Counted from the first letter of the stretch, positions 41,904-50,425 are shown. The stretch is DNA of 64,000 nt from Streptomyces marianii (GCF_005795905.1 NZ_VAWE01000002.1:1-64000), one strand, 5' to 3'. A program made the numbers and translations. Notes: generated by a model not told the origin, from the sequence alone.

Positions 41904-43097
41904 ATGAACACCGAACCCCTCAACGCCTTCCCCTCGTTCCGCCTGCGCCCGGCTGAGGCGGGCGCGCACGACCTCCTGGCCCCGGACGGCCGCGTCGCTG
42001 GCCAAGTCCTGGCTTCGAGCGGCGGGCATCTCGCGCGGGTCGGCCCCGACTCCGGCCCGCTCCGCCGTAGCCCGCAGGGCGCAGGTGCGGACGCCGTCAT
42101 GTTCCACATCGCGGGTCACGGTCTGCCGGACGAGCCAGCCGCCGCGTACTCGGGCTCCCCGGAGGCGCGAGTGGCTGTCGGTCTCGTCCCGCTGCAGCGC
42201 CAGGAGCTCACTGACGTCACGGCGCGGGCCTTCACCTTCTACGCCCTCCGCCAGCCGCACGTGGCGGCGATCTTCGCCGGTCTCGATGTCGTGGGCAGCG
42301 AGCGGGACGCCGTACACAGCCGCACCGGGTGCCGGCGTATCGCGCGGCTGCTCCTGCAGGTCCAGGAGCCCGCGCAGGCCCTGCTGGGCGAGTCGGGCGG
42401 CGACGCCCGGGACTGGCTCGCCTTTCCACTGGCACGGCTGCTGACCTTCTGCCACCAGGCACGTGCACGCCTGGTGGCGACCGCAGAGCGGCCGCCCGCC
42501 GATCTGTGCGGCCGGTACACCTCCCGCCGCGGCGCGGACGCGGACATGGACACCCTCCACCGGATCTGGCGGAACCTCCGGAGCGCCGCACCAACCACTG
42601 GCCTTACGGAGATCGAGGCGGCCATGGCGGCGCTTCCTGGCGACCGCTACGCGGGGTCCGCGAAGGAGTGCCGTGCAACTGCCGCTCGCCTGGTAGCCGT
42701 CCGCACGGCGGCCGAGAAGTTGACAGCGGCATCCTGCCGGACCGCCGAACCGGAGCGGGCCGTCCTCGCTGGGGAGCTTTCGGCCCTGGCCGCCGAAGCC
42801 GGCGTCCGACTGGAGGCGACCGCGCTCGTGCTCGATGACACCGGGCGGCTGGGCACCGTTCGCACCATCAACGACACTCTCGCCCTCGCCCGGCTCGGTG
42901 CGTCGGCCGGCGGTGAGCAGTCGGTCCGCGTGGGCGGCACGGAGCTCGGGCCCGTGCGCCGCACGGCCGACGGAATGTGGTCCGGGCCGGGGATTGGTGA
43001 GCCGTACAACTCCTTCGAGGGTGCAACCGTGGCACTGATCCGTGCCCATCTCGCGAAGGTCGCTGCCGAACGCCGGGCGCGGCTCGGGCTGACCTGA
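41904..43097 (+). CDS. Hypothetical protein, 397 residues
   Basis: ATG 41904 has GGAG upstream. It is a soluble, alanine-rich helical protein. Features visible are a HIAGHGLPDEP turn (near 75), a CHQARARLVATAERPPADLCGRYTSRRGADADMDTLHRIWRNL segment, and a C-terminal domain with GGTELGPVRRTADGMWSGPG. No catalytic signature is convincing. It is the fifth gene of its operon. Confidence 0.6.
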   Translation: MNTEPLNAFPSFRLRPAEAGAHDLLAPDGRVAGQVLASSGGHLARVGPDSGPLRRSPQGAGADAVMFHIAGHGLPDEPAAAYSGSPEARVAVGLVPLQRQELTDVTARAFTFYALRQPHVAAIFAGLDVVGSERDAVHSRTGCRRIARLLLQVQEPAQALLGESGGDARDWLAFPLARLLTFCHQARARLVATAERPPADLCGRYTSRRGADADMDTLHRIWRNLRSAAPTTGLTEIEAAMAALPGDRYAGSAKECRATAARLVAVRTAAEKLTAASCRTAEPERAVLAGELSALAAEAGVRLEATALVLDDTGRLGTVRTINDTLALARLGASAGGEQSVRVGGTELGPVRRTADGMWSGPGIGEPYNSFEGATVALIRAHLAKVAAERRARLGLT

Positions 43098-43178
43098 TGG
43101 GCAGGGCGGGAGTTGCCGCCCCAAGGCCCTTGAGACGCGTCGATTCCGCAGCACTCCCCGCAACCCTGGAGGTCGCCG

Positions 43179-43427
43179 TTGAACCCCACCGAGCGCATCC
43201 GAGCCCTCGCTGTACGCCTGGAGTCCCAGGGCCGGCCGCTGCGCTACGAGGAACTCCCCCGGCTCCTCGATGGCACCGTCGAGCCGTCCGTCGTGGACCT
43301 CGCCTGCATCGCCGACGAGGCCGGCGTCACGGTCGAACTTCTCCTCGGCACCCGGCCGCGCCGTCCCGTGCTCGACTACTGCGATCTGTGGCCCCTCTCT
43401 GTGCAGGGCGAGGGTGCGTCAGTTTGA
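43179..43427 (+). CDS. Small XRE-like protein, TTG start
   Basis: GGAGG at 43168-43172 sets the start at TTG 43179. Residues about 20-60 (LRYEELPRLLDGTVEPSVVDLACIADEAGVTVELLLG) correspond to the second half of an XRE domain, where helix 3 is followed by the I/L-ADxxGVxVExLL helix. It may be a mini-regulator ending the operon. Confidence 0.55.
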   Translation: MNPTERIRALAVRLESQGRPLRYEELPRLLDGTVEPSVVDLACIADEAGVTVELLLGTRPRRPVLDYCDLWPLSVQGEGASV

Positions 43428-43534
43428 AGCTGGGTTGGCCCAGCGGGGTGTGAGCGGATCGGCGCCCCGCCGGGCCGCGGCACGGAGCGCCACCGGCCGA
43501 GGCGTCCCCCTCCCGTTCAGCGCATCACGAACCA

Positions 43535-43563
43535 TTGACAATACTCACCCAGTGAGGTACATT
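43535..43563 (+). promoter_or_regulatory. Promoter of the 43639-44819 operon
   Basis: A near-consensus -35 TTGACA (43535-43540), 17-bp spacer and -10 TACATT (43558-43563). Confidence 0.85.
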
Positions 43564-43578
43564 AGAGTTTAGGTGGTC

Positions 43579-43611
43579 GGGTGATGCAAGCGCCCGGCAC
43601 GGTCACCGCGA
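43579..43611 (+). promoter_or_regulatory. 5' leader RNA element
   Basis: GGGTG, ATGCAAG, CGCCC (43579-43595; one G-U pair), then CACCGCGA (43604-43611). Confidence 0.75.
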
Positions 43612-43638
43612 TCCGCACCCGAGCACAAGGAGTTCCGC

Positions 43639-44145
43639 ATGGGACACGCCCACTACTTCGCGTACACGCCCAAGGCGGAGAGCTTCCGGTCCGTCTGGCT
43701 TCAGCTGCGCCTCGACGCCGCGGCCATCATCGACCTCGTCGAGGGCGCCGAGGGGATCGCACTCGCGGGCGGCGCGGGAACCGGGGCACCCCGGATCGAC
43801 GAGGAAGCCATCGTCTTCAACGGTCTGGCCGCCGCCGACGGGGACTACGAGACCTTCTCGATCGAGCTGGACCCGCAGCACGAGGACGAGCGCGGCTTCA
43901 CCTACAGCTTCTGCAAGACCGGATTCTCCCGGCCCAGGCCGTACAACGTGGCGGTCACCGCCGTCATGCTGCGGGCCCACACGCTCGCCCCGGACTGCTT
44001 CGCGATCGACAGCGACGGCGACTGGGACGAGGAGTGGCTGTACGCCCGCGCGATCCACCGGATGCTGTTCGGGACCGACCCCGGCATGGCCAGCCCGTTC
44101 ACTTCGCAGCTCCACTCGACCGGTCCGGTCGCGGCGCGCTTCTGA
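43639..44145 (+). CDS. Hypothetical protein, 168 residues
   Basis: ATG 43639 follows AAGGAG. It is an acidic alpha/beta protein with a VWLQLRLDAAAIIDLVEG helix, an ETFSIELD strand and FTYSFCKTGFSRPRPYNVAVTAVMLRAHTLAP in the second half. It reads like the short enzyme-inhibitor or modifier proteins of actinophage early regions, but no family is recognised. Confidence 0.65.
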   Translation: MGHAHYFAYTPKAESFRSVWLQLRLDAAAIIDLVEGAEGIALAGGAGTGAPRIDEEAIVFNGLAAADGDYETFSIELDPQHEDERGFTYSFCKTGFSRPRPYNVAVTAVMLRAHTLAPDCFAIDSDGDWDEEWLYARAIHRMLFGTDPGMASPFTSQLHSTGPVAARF

Positions 44146-44231
44146 ACGCGCGGGGTGTGCGGTGCGATGTCCGCAGCGCACGCCCGCCGGCCTGCATTCA
44201 TCCGCTGAACACAGACACCAGGGGTGCGCCC

Positions 44232-44819
44232 ATGTCCGTGACCTTCACCGCCTCCTGGCGCCCGCCCCGCCGGTTCGCCGCCAGCTGTGGCTGCGAACGC
44301 GCCACCGCGCTCGCAGCACGGCACACGACCTACGAGGACGCGCTCGCCGAAGCCCTGACCGCCAGCCCCGTCCGGGACGCGATGCCCGGCTGTGCGATGC
44401 CCGAGGTCTGCCCCGAGTACCCGCTGCGGGTGCACGGCACCGACCCCGACGGCGATGTGCCGGAAGTGAATGTGTCTCAGCGCAACGCGGCCCGACTCCT
44501 TGAGCTCCTCGGCCTCCGCCCGGGAGTGTCGGCCGACTCGGCCGCACACCAGGCTGAGGCGCCGGCGAACAGCGTGGAGCCCACCAACCAGCGGCCCCTG
44601 ACAGGTGACGGTGCCGGGGACACGACCGCCGAGGACTTCCTCGGCCGCGTCCTGGTCGCGCTTGCCCTGACCCCGGAGGACGAAGGCATCGACGGCTACT
44701 GGAGCGGGCGTACCCACATGGGCGGCCGTCGCGCCGGCTACCTGCAGCAGCGTCTGGCCGAGCTGCACGCCCTCGCGCAGTGGTGCGCCGCCCGCGGCCG
44801 CGGCGTGGTCTGGGGCTGA
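44232..44819 (+). CDS. Hypothetical protein, 195 residues
   Basis: ATG 44232 is the start. The first half has a cysteine-containing segment (AASCGCERATALAARHTTYEDALAEAL) and NVSQRNAARLLELLGL, a helix seen in several small actinobacterial phage/plasmid proteins. The second half (EDFLGRVLVALALTPEDEG ... GYLQQRLAELHALAQW) is helical. It lies in the operon from 43535. Confidence 0.65.
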   Translation: MSVTFTASWRPPRRFAASCGCERATALAARHTTYEDALAEALTASPVRDAMPGCAMPEVCPEYPLRVHGTDPDGDVPEVNVSQRNAARLLELLGLRPGVSADSAAHQAEAPANSVEPTNQRPLTGDGAGDTTAEDFLGRVLVALALTPEDEGIDGYWSGRTHMGGRRAGYLQQRLAELHALAQWCAARGRGVVWG

Positions 44820-45129
44820 CCGGCGTGCCGCCCCGGTTGACTGGACAGCGGCTCGCGGCCCTGCGTGACGCCGCCGTCCGGCCCTCGGGCGGGCATCCAC
44901 CCGATGCTCGGCGGCACGCCGGGCGTCCGCGCGCTGGAGATCTGGGCCTTGCCGGGTTCCTCGACGCCTGCGGTCACCTCTTGGGCGCCGTCGATCCCGG
45001 CGGCGAGCACCGCGGGCACCCTCCCCCGCTACGCCTTCCCCCGTCAGAGCGGCAAGCCGCCGCCGGCGGGCCGCTTCGCGCCCAGCGTGACGGTCGGCCT
45101 CTGCCGCCGCTCGCCGATGACCGCAATAA
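44820..45129. other. Intergenic region with possible gene remnant
   Basis: No gene is supported. A short VPPRLTGQRLAALRD-like reading from GTG 44825 may be the relic of a gene start, but the frame degenerates at once. Confidence 0.35.
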
Positions 45130-45159
45130 TTGACACTCACTCTCCTCCATGAGAACATT
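45130..45159 (+). promoter_or_regulatory. Promoter of the 45225-47065 operon
   Basis: -35 TTGACA (45130-45135), 18-bp spacer, -10 AACATT (45154-45159). The leader can fold GGTGGGC with GCCCGCC but lacks the AWGCAAG loop. Confidence 0.75.
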
Positions 45160-45224
45160 AGAGAGTACCTAGAGGTGGGCTTCCCTGCCCGCCGCTGCCG
45201 CCCATACGTCCGCCCGGAGCCCCC

Positions 45225-46205
45225 ATGAAGACCATCGACGATGTCCGGGAAGCCTTCGCTGTGCTGCCCGAGCGCGTCACCGCTGCGCAGATCGCCGAGG
45301 CCACCGGCCGTAAGCACATCAACAACTGGACGCCGGACCCCACCTTCCCCGGCGAGGTCGCACGCAGCGGGCGCACGATCTACCGCGACCGCGACGCCGT
45401 CTTGAAGTGGTACGCGGCCCAGTCCTTCTCGCGTGCGGACCGCTCCGGGCCCCGTAACCTCGCAGCGCAGGTCCTCGCCGCCAGGCCCGCCCGGGTACTG
45501 ATGGACTTCGGCGAACTGGCCGAGCTGCTCCACCTGACGCGGCGCGCGGTGTACAAGTACGCCGAGCGGTACCCGGCCGGCGAGGTCGCCGACCCCTTCC
45601 CGCCGACGGACTACGACGGCAAGACCTCCTGGAGCCAGGTCCGGGCATGGCTGCTGCGTCACAACGACCCGATCCCACAGCCCGATGAGCACGGCACGCG
45701 TGTCTGGGCGGAGGTCCGCGCGTGGCTGATGAAGCACGCTGCCGACGGCGCAGAGCCGCGTGCCGACGGGACGGTCTACCTTGACGAGCTGGGCCTGACC
45801 GTGGGCCAGCGCGACGTCATCGAGCGTGCCCGCATCGCACGGGCCTCCGGCATCGGGGTGCCTTCCGAGTGGCTGGCCGAAGCCATCCACCTGGAAGAAC
45901 CCGGGCAGGCGGAGTGGCTCGCCGAGCTGCTCGACCTGGAGGACGCGGGCCGGGCCGCCCTTCGCGTGCAGGACACTCCGGTGCCGCAGGAACCCCGCCG
46001 TATGCGGCCCACGGCGCTGGCCCGCGAACTCGGCCTGAAGGCCAGCACGATCAAGTACTTCGCGCGGACCTACACCCCGGGAACCAGCGAAGACCCCTTC
46101 CCGGAGAAGGACTCCAGCAGCGCCTACGACGTCGCCGAGGCACGGGAGTGGCTGATCCGCAACCGCAAGCTGCCCGTCGACCAGAGCCCGCCGGCCGGCG
46201 CCTGA
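45225..46205 (+). CDS. Multi-winged-helix DNA-binding protein
   Basis: This 326-residue protein starts at ATG 45225. At least three AlpA/MerR-like units are visible: residues about 15-65 (VTAAQIAEATGRKHINNWTPDPTFPGEV), about 95-140 (MDFGELAELLHLTRRAVYKYAERYPAGEVADPFP) and about 260-310 (RPTALARELGLKASTIKYFARTYTPGTSEDPFP). Each has the HTH followed by a wing with a conserved DPFP turn. Such tandem arrays suit binding to repeated or long operators, and this is a candidate regulator of the AT-rich promoter family (inference). Confidence 0.75.
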   Translation: MKTIDDVREAFAVLPERVTAAQIAEATGRKHINNWTPDPTFPGEVARSGRTIYRDRDAVLKWYAAQSFSRADRSGPRNLAAQVLAARPARVLMDFGELAELLHLTRRAVYKYAERYPAGEVADPFPPTDYDGKTSWSQVRAWLLRHNDPIPQPDEHGTRVWAEVRAWLMKHAADGAEPRADGTVYLDELGLTVGQRDVIERARIARASGIGVPSEWLAEAIHLEEPGQAEWLAELLDLEDAGRAALRVQDTPVPQEPRRMRPTALARELGLKASTIKYFARTYTPGTSEDPFPEKDSSSAYDVAEAREWLIRNRKLPVDQSPPAGA

Positions 46206-46275
46206 CCTACTGCCCTACCGCCCCTGCCGCGCTGCCCAGGACCACTGGGCGCCGAGAAGAAGCTGGTGACCGACT

Positions 46276-46590
46276 GTGCTCGACATCGAAGCCGATGCTC
46301 CGCTGAGCCCCGAGGACGCCGCCCACACGGCCCGGATCCTCACCCTCGCCGAGTCCCTCGGCGTCGACCCGTGCGACCTGGACGACGCCGTGCACGACGC
46401 TGCCTCGCGGTACGCGAGCGAGGCGGCCAACTCAACCGACGACGGCACCGACACCGACGAACTGCACGACGAGGCAGGCCGCCAGGCAGCCGAGCACGTC
46501 AACAACCAGGGTCTGGGCAGGCAGGTGGCATACCTGGTCGCGCAGTGCGGTCACGAGGAGGCCGAGCGGATCGTCCGCGAGACCGTCTGA
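46276..46590 (+). CDS. Hypothetical acidic protein, 104 residues
   Basis: It starts at GTG 46276 with no strong RBS in view. The protein is very acidic and helical (EDAAHTARILTLAESLGVDPCDLDDAVHDAASRYASEAAN ... EAGRQAAEHVNNQGLGRQVAYLVAQ). The pattern is common in short Streptomyces plasmid ORFs. It is the second gene of the 45225 operon. Confidence 0.65.
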   Translation: MLDIEADAPLSPEDAAHTARILTLAESLGVDPCDLDDAVHDAASRYASEAANSTDDGTDTDELHDEAGRQAAEHVNNQGLGRQVAYLVAQCGHEEAERIVRETV

Positions 46591-46672
46591 CGGACACCGG
46601 CGCCCCCGGCTTGGGCATCAGGCAAAGGGCCGACCGGACACCCCGCTCATCTCACCTGAAAGGCAGAAAGGC

Positions 46673-47065
46673 ATGAGCAAGACCGCGCTGGCCTCGGCCG
46701 ACCCGGCCGAGATCGCCGCTCTCCGCGGCGTCTTCGCCGACGGGTACACCGCCGACGACATCAACCGCGTCTTCGGCACCATCCACGAGGTGTACGGACG
46801 GACGATCGTCTGCCGCTGGCAGCTCCTCGACGAAGGGTGGTACCAGGGCAACTCCGAGTTCTATCACCAGGACGGCGCAACCTACTTCTACGACAACGGC
46901 GGCGTCTACGACTGGCTGAGCGGAGCTCCGGACGCTCCTGCCGAACTGGGAGATCCGCTGCGGTGGCGCGGCAGCCCCGTCCCCAACAGCGACAGGGAGG
47001 GACCCCAGCACGCACTCACCGACGACGGGTTCCACAACTGCGCTCTCGTCGACATGGACGCGTGA
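46673..47065 (+). CDS. Hypothetical protein, 130 residues
   Basis: ATG 46673 follows AAAGG. It has a helical start (DPAEIAALRGVFADGYTADDINRVFGTIHEVYG) and an aromatic middle (WYQGNSEFYHQDGATYFYDNGGVYDWL). It is the last gene before the structured RNA at 47110-47242. Confidence 0.65.
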   Translation: MSKTALASADPAEIAALRGVFADGYTADDINRVFGTIHEVYGRTIVCRWQLLDEGWYQGNSEFYHQDGATYFYDNGGVYDWLSGAPDAPAELGDPLRWRGSPVPNSDREGPQHALTDDGFHNCALVDMDA

Positions 47066-47113
47066 TCACACGCAGAGCTCCCAGGAAGGGCTCAGGGCGT
47101 TCCCCTGGGCCGC

Positions 47114-47242
47114 TAGAGTAGGCGTGCACACTCCTCCCGGAGCGCCTTGGCGCCTCGGGTGGGGCTCGCGGTGAGGGGCCGGACGGCCTTGCAAACCCCC
47201 TTCTTCACCGAAGGGGGAGACTTCGGTCTGTCGTCCGGCCCC
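47114..47242 (+). ncRNA. Candidate structured small RNA or complex terminator
   Basis: A TAGAGT -10-like hexamer (47114-47119) is followed by a multi-stem structure. The outer stem is 11 bp (47175-47185 with 47232-47242). It encloses an 8-bp stem (47196-47203 with 47210-47217) and a 4-bp stem capped by a C(UUCG)G tetraloop (47218-47229). This is a three-way junction. TTCTTGT follows. It lies between a rightward gene and a leftward gene, so a bidirectional terminator is the alternative. Confidence 0.5.
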
Positions 47243-47276
47243 TTCTTGTGCCCGGAAGTCCGCGGCAACTTCCTCA

Positions 47277-47501
47277 CTACTCGGCCGGCGTTCCGGACCG
47301 CTCAGCCCGCTCGCACTGCCAGCGCCGCCATCCGTCCCAGGCGAGCCACGCCGTGCACGAGGCGACGACCACGATGGCGGCCCACGTGGCAGCCGTCTGC
47401 TGCGCCGCGTCGGCGACCACCGCCACCACTACTCCCACGACCCCGAGGGCCACGACCGCCATCGCCGGGATCCGCGCCTGCCTGTCCGTACGCCGCACCA
47501 T
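47277..47501 (-). CDS. Small two-helix membrane protein
   Basis: This 74-residue protein starts at ATG 47501 with GGAGG upstream on the minus strand. It has two hydrophobic stretches (about residues 13-33, IPAMAVVALGVVGVVVAVVAD, and 38-54) and then WDGWRRWQCERAER. It is the only leftward gene between 35 and 58.9 kb. Confidence 0.65.
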   Translation of the reverse strand: MVRRTDRQARIPAMAVVALGVVGVVVAVVADAAQQTAATWAAIVVVASCTAWLAWDGWRRWQCERAERSGTPAE

Positions 47502-47643
47502 GTGATGTTCCTCCGAAGACTCTCCTGCGCCACGGATGAGTGTGCCGCACCGCCCCTCCCGCTGCCCTCCGGTCGACGACTTGTCTACCGGCGGGCTTCT
47601 TGCTGTGCCCGCGGGATGTACGGGGTGCCCTCCCTCAACTTCA

Positions 47644-47686
47644 TTGACGCTTTTAACTTGACTCTACTGTACCTGATGAGTAAAGT
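47644..47686 (+). promoter_or_regulatory. Promoter of the DUF932-to-ligase operon
   Basis: Upstream box TTGACGCTTTTAACTTG (47644-47660), -35 TTGACT (47658-47663), 17-bp spacer, -10 TAAAGT (47681-47686). Confidence 0.8.
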
Positions 47687-47738
47687 TATAAGTGTCAGGG
47701 GGTCGGACGGGACTCCCACTGATCGAGGAGTTTCGCCT

Positions 47739-48758
47739 GTGACTGTGCTTGAGAGCCCCACCACCGGAACCGCCCTTCGCGCCCCGGGCCGCAAGGACGC
47801 CTGGACCATCCTGGGCACCAGCGTCCGCGAGGCGACCAGCGCCCGCGAGGCCCTGGAGATGGCCGACCTGCGCGACTGGAACGTCCGCCTCATGGGCAAC
47901 GTCACCGCCACCGAGGTCACGATCCACGAGGACGGCGTCACCGCCACCGAGGTGGAGATGCCCGACACCCGCGCCACCGTCCGCACCAACCCGCGTACCA
48001 AGCGCACCGAGTATCTCGGCACCGTCGGCCGCAAGTACACCCCGGTCCAGATCGAGGCGTACGAGCGGGTCCTCGACCTGGCACGCACCGAGTCCGGAGC
48101 GGTCTTCCACAAGGCCGGCGCCTACGACCACGGCCGCAAGTTCTTCATCGCGATGAGCCTGCCGGGCACGGTCCGTATCGGCGGGATCGACGAGCACAGC
48201 ATGCACCTCACCCTGTTCGGCAGCCACGACGGCTCCTCCGCGAACTCCCTGCACATCGGCCCCACCCGCGCAGACTGCGGCAACATGCAGCGGATCATCA
48301 TCGCGGGCGCCAAGCACAAGGTCTCGGTCCCTCACACCGCCTCTGCCCTGGACAAGCTCGTCACCTTGGAGAACGAGCTGGCCGTCCTCTTCGACTGGCA
48401 GGACGCGTTCGAGCGCGAGGCCGAGCGGATGCTCAACACCCCTCTCACTATGGGCCAGTTCGAGAAGCTCGTCACCAGCCGTGACCTGTGGCCGGTCCCG
48501 ACCAGCCCGACCCCCCGCACCCGCAAGAACTACGAGGTCCGCATGGACACCCTGCGCAACCTCTTCGAGAACGCGGACACCCAGGAGTCCATCCGGGGCA
48601 CCGCGTGGGCGGGCTGGAACGCGATCGGCGAGTACCTCGACCACTACGCCAAGGCGAACTCCGACTCGGTGCGCGCGGCGCGGTCGCTGTCCGACACCGG
48701 CACGGTCACCAAGAAGAAGACCGCCGCTCACCGCCAGCTCCTCGCCCTGGCCGCCTGA
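47739..48758 (+). CDS. DUF932 phage/plasmid-related protein
   Basis: This 339-residue protein starts at GTG 47739 after GAGGAG. It matches the DUF932 / phage-plasmid-like (TIGR03299-type) family: ALEMADLRDWNVRL, YTPVQIEAYERVLDLARTESG...FHKAGAYDHGRKFFIAMSLPG, ADCGNMQRIIIAG, and C-terminal RMDTLRNLFENADTQESIRGTAWAGWNAIGEYLDHY. The family is widespread in large phages and plasmids, often near recombination or replication genes. Its activity is not established to my knowledge. It is first in the operon that ends with DNA ligase. Confidence 0.85.
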   Translation: MTVLESPTTGTALRAPGRKDAWTILGTSVREATSAREALEMADLRDWNVRLMGNVTATEVTIHEDGVTATEVEMPDTRATVRTNPRTKRTEYLGTVGRKYTPVQIEAYERVLDLARTESGAVFHKAGAYDHGRKFFIAMSLPGTVRIGGIDEHSMHLTLFGSHDGSSANSLHIGPTRADCGNMQRIIIAGAKHKVSVPHTASALDKLVTLENELAVLFDWQDAFEREAERMLNTPLTMGQFEKLVTSRDLWPVPTSPTPRTRKNYEVRMDTLRNLFENADTQESIRGTAWAGWNAIGEYLDHYAKANSDSVRAARSLSDTGTVTKKKTAAHRQLLALAA

Positions 48759-48773
48759 CCGGCCCGTCAGACC

Positions 48774-48811
48774 GGCCGCCGGGAGCCCCACCCCACCCGC
48801 TCCCGGCGGCC
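48774..48811 (+). terminator. Hairpin after the DUF932 gene
   Basis: A perfect 13-bp stem (48774-48786 with 48799-48811). Downstream genes lack an obvious promoter, so partial termination is likely. Confidence 0.55.
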
Positions 48812-48853
48812 CCCTCCCCCAGCTACCGAAGCGACCGAAGCGCGGAGAATCCT

Positions 48854-49150
48854 TTGTCCCCCGACGCCGAACACGATGCCTCCCTCTACGGGCACGGCGT
48901 CAGCGACCACGAGGACGGCGTCCTCGTCCACATCGCGGCCGGCCCCTGGCAGATCCGGTACTGGGCGGGCACCCCCTCCAGCCTCTGGCCCGAGGAACGC
49001 GACGGCTGCTGGATGGCCTCTGTGTGGGCCCGATGCGGGCGTGGTCTCACCTGGAAGTCCGGCCCACCCTCTGCCACAACCGCTCGCCCTTGCCCAGCGT
49101 GCCTGCTGAGCGACGCCGCGATCTCCGCCCGTCAGACCCGCATCCGCTGA
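48854..49150 (+). CDS. Small protein with C-terminal CPAC, TTG start
   Basis: GGAG at 48843 sets the TTG start at 48854. It is a 98-residue protein with GPWQIRYWAGTPSSLWPEE in the middle and a CPAC pair near the end. No family is recognised. Confidence 0.55.
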   Translation: MSPDAEHDASLYGHGVSDHEDGVLVHIAAGPWQIRYWAGTPSSLWPEERDGCWMASVWARCGRGLTWKSGPPSATTARPCPACLLSDAAISARQTRIR

Positions 49151-49175
49151 GTCGACCGAGAAGGATTCCCCCACA

Positions 49176-49871
49176 GTGACAGTGACCGCCGCTCTCACCC
49201 TGATCAACGACACGGCCACCCGCGTCGTTGATTACACGATCGCCTCCTCCGCAGTCGGCTTGCTGCCGCACGTGCCCTCCGACGTCGCCCCTCTGGCCGT
49301 CACCGGCCTCCGGCTGAGCTACATCAGCCGCCAGGGTTCCGCATGGCAGTTGGACCTCGTCACGTGCACGGGCAACTACGCGCCCGACGGCCGGCCCGGA
49401 CAGGCGCATCGCGGCCAGGAGCACTACTACCCCGAAAGGGGCAGCGCCGGACGCCCCGCGTGGCTGAACGGACTCATGACCGCTGCGGCCGACCCCGACG
49501 CCCCGCTGCCGTGCAGTCTGGCCAGCAGTTTCGTCCGCACACACGACAGTGCCCATCGCACCATCCACTTCGAGATCACCGGTGCCGCCGAGATCCCTCA
49601 GTGGCACCCCCTCAACATGCCGACGCCTTACCCGCTGCGCCCCGACCGCGTCAGTTTCGGCTACCTCGCCGAGGAGAACATCTGGCGGCTGGACGTCGCC
49701 AGGTTCGCAGGCCCCTGGGTCGAGACCGGTCAGCAGCCCGCCCCGGACCAGAACCGGGGTGAGAAGCCGTACTACCCCACCTCCGGGGGCGACTCCCTGC
49801 ACGGGGCGCCGTCGTGGGTGCTCGACCTCATCGACCGTCACAGCCTGCCGCCTGAGCTGGCCGCCGTGTAA
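49176..49871 (+). CDS. Hypothetical protein, 231 residues
   Basis: GTG 49176 follows AAGGA. The product contains two similar strand-rich halves: GLRLSYISRQGSAWQLDLVTCTGNYAPDG...EHYYPERG...PAWLNGLM, and DRVSFGYLAEENIWRLDVARFAGPWVETG...KPYYPTSGG...PSWVLDLI. An internal duplication is therefore evident. No function is recognised. Confidence 0.7.
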   Translation: MTVTAALTLINDTATRVVDYTIASSAVGLLPHVPSDVAPLAVTGLRLSYISRQGSAWQLDLVTCTGNYAPDGRPGQAHRGQEHYYPERGSAGRPAWLNGLMTAAADPDAPLPCSLASSFVRTHDSAHRTIHFEITGAAEIPQWHPLNMPTPYPLRPDRVSFGYLAEENIWRLDVARFAGPWVETGQQPAPDQNRGEKPYYPTSGGDSLHGAPSWVLDLIDRHSLPPELAAV

Positions 49872-49885
49872 CAGCTCACCGACCA

Positions 49886-49921
49886 GCCACGGGCGCCGGT
49901 CCCGTCCCCGGCGCCCGTGGC
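49886..49921 (+). terminator. Hairpin after the 49176 gene
   Basis: A perfect 14-bp stem (49886-49899 with 49908-49921), again within the operon. Confidence 0.55.
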
Positions 49922-49969
49922 CCCCTCCCCCGACTTCCCTCCCCTTCGTTCACGTTAGGAGCTGCACCT

Positions 49970-50425
49970 GTGGCAACCGACAACGGAATCCTTAACGGCC
50001 TTGAGGTCATCGAGTTCGAGTTCGCCGAGACCCCGCGCAGCACCCCTGAGAATCCCCGCTACTTCAAGGAGGTCCTGAAGGTCCTCCTGGCGGACGGCAC
50101 GGTGGTCTACAACTGCGCCTGGCCCAACTGCGAGTTCACCCGGTCGAAGGCCAGCGGGGTGTGGCCGCACACGAAGGTCCACAAGAACACGACGGCCACG
50201 GCTCCGAAGGCCGCGCCGGACCCGTCCACGATCGACGTGAGCGGCCTGACGCTCGCCGAACTGGTAGACCGCGCGCAGAAGACCACGTGGCTCGCCGCTG
50301 AGCTCGCCACGACCCGGAAGAAGCTGACCCGGGCCACCCGCGAGCTGGAGGAGCTGAAGCCGCGCGTCAGGAATGCGGAGAAGCAGCTCAAGACCATCCG
50401 CGACGCCTTCGCCGCCGCCGCGTAG
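49970..50425 (+). CDS. C2H2 zinc-finger protein with coiled-coil tail
   Basis: This 151-residue protein starts at GTG 49970 after AGGAG. C49-x4-C54-x12-H67-x3-H71 is a classical C2H2 finger (NCAWPNCEFTR ... HTKVHKN), uncommon in bacteria outside Ros-type and phage proteins. Residues 90-151 (LTLAELVDRAQKTTWLAAELATTRKKLTRATRELEELKPRVRNAEKQLK) form a heptad-like coiled coil, so a dimer with two fingers is likely. It is a DNA- or RNA-binding regulator or adaptor, by inference. Confidence 0.75.
   Translation: MATDNGILNGLEVIEFEFAETPRSTPENPRYFKEVLKVLLADGTVVYNCAWPNCEFTRSKASGVWPHTKVHKNTTATAPKAAPDPSTIDVSGLTLAELVDRAQKTTWLAAELATTRKKLTRATRELEELKPRVRNAEKQLKTIRDAFAAAA

Noticed and set aside
43902..45890. 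662-residue minus-strand frame
   Set aside because: It covers three plus-strand genes with RBS and promoter. Composition is that of a shadow.
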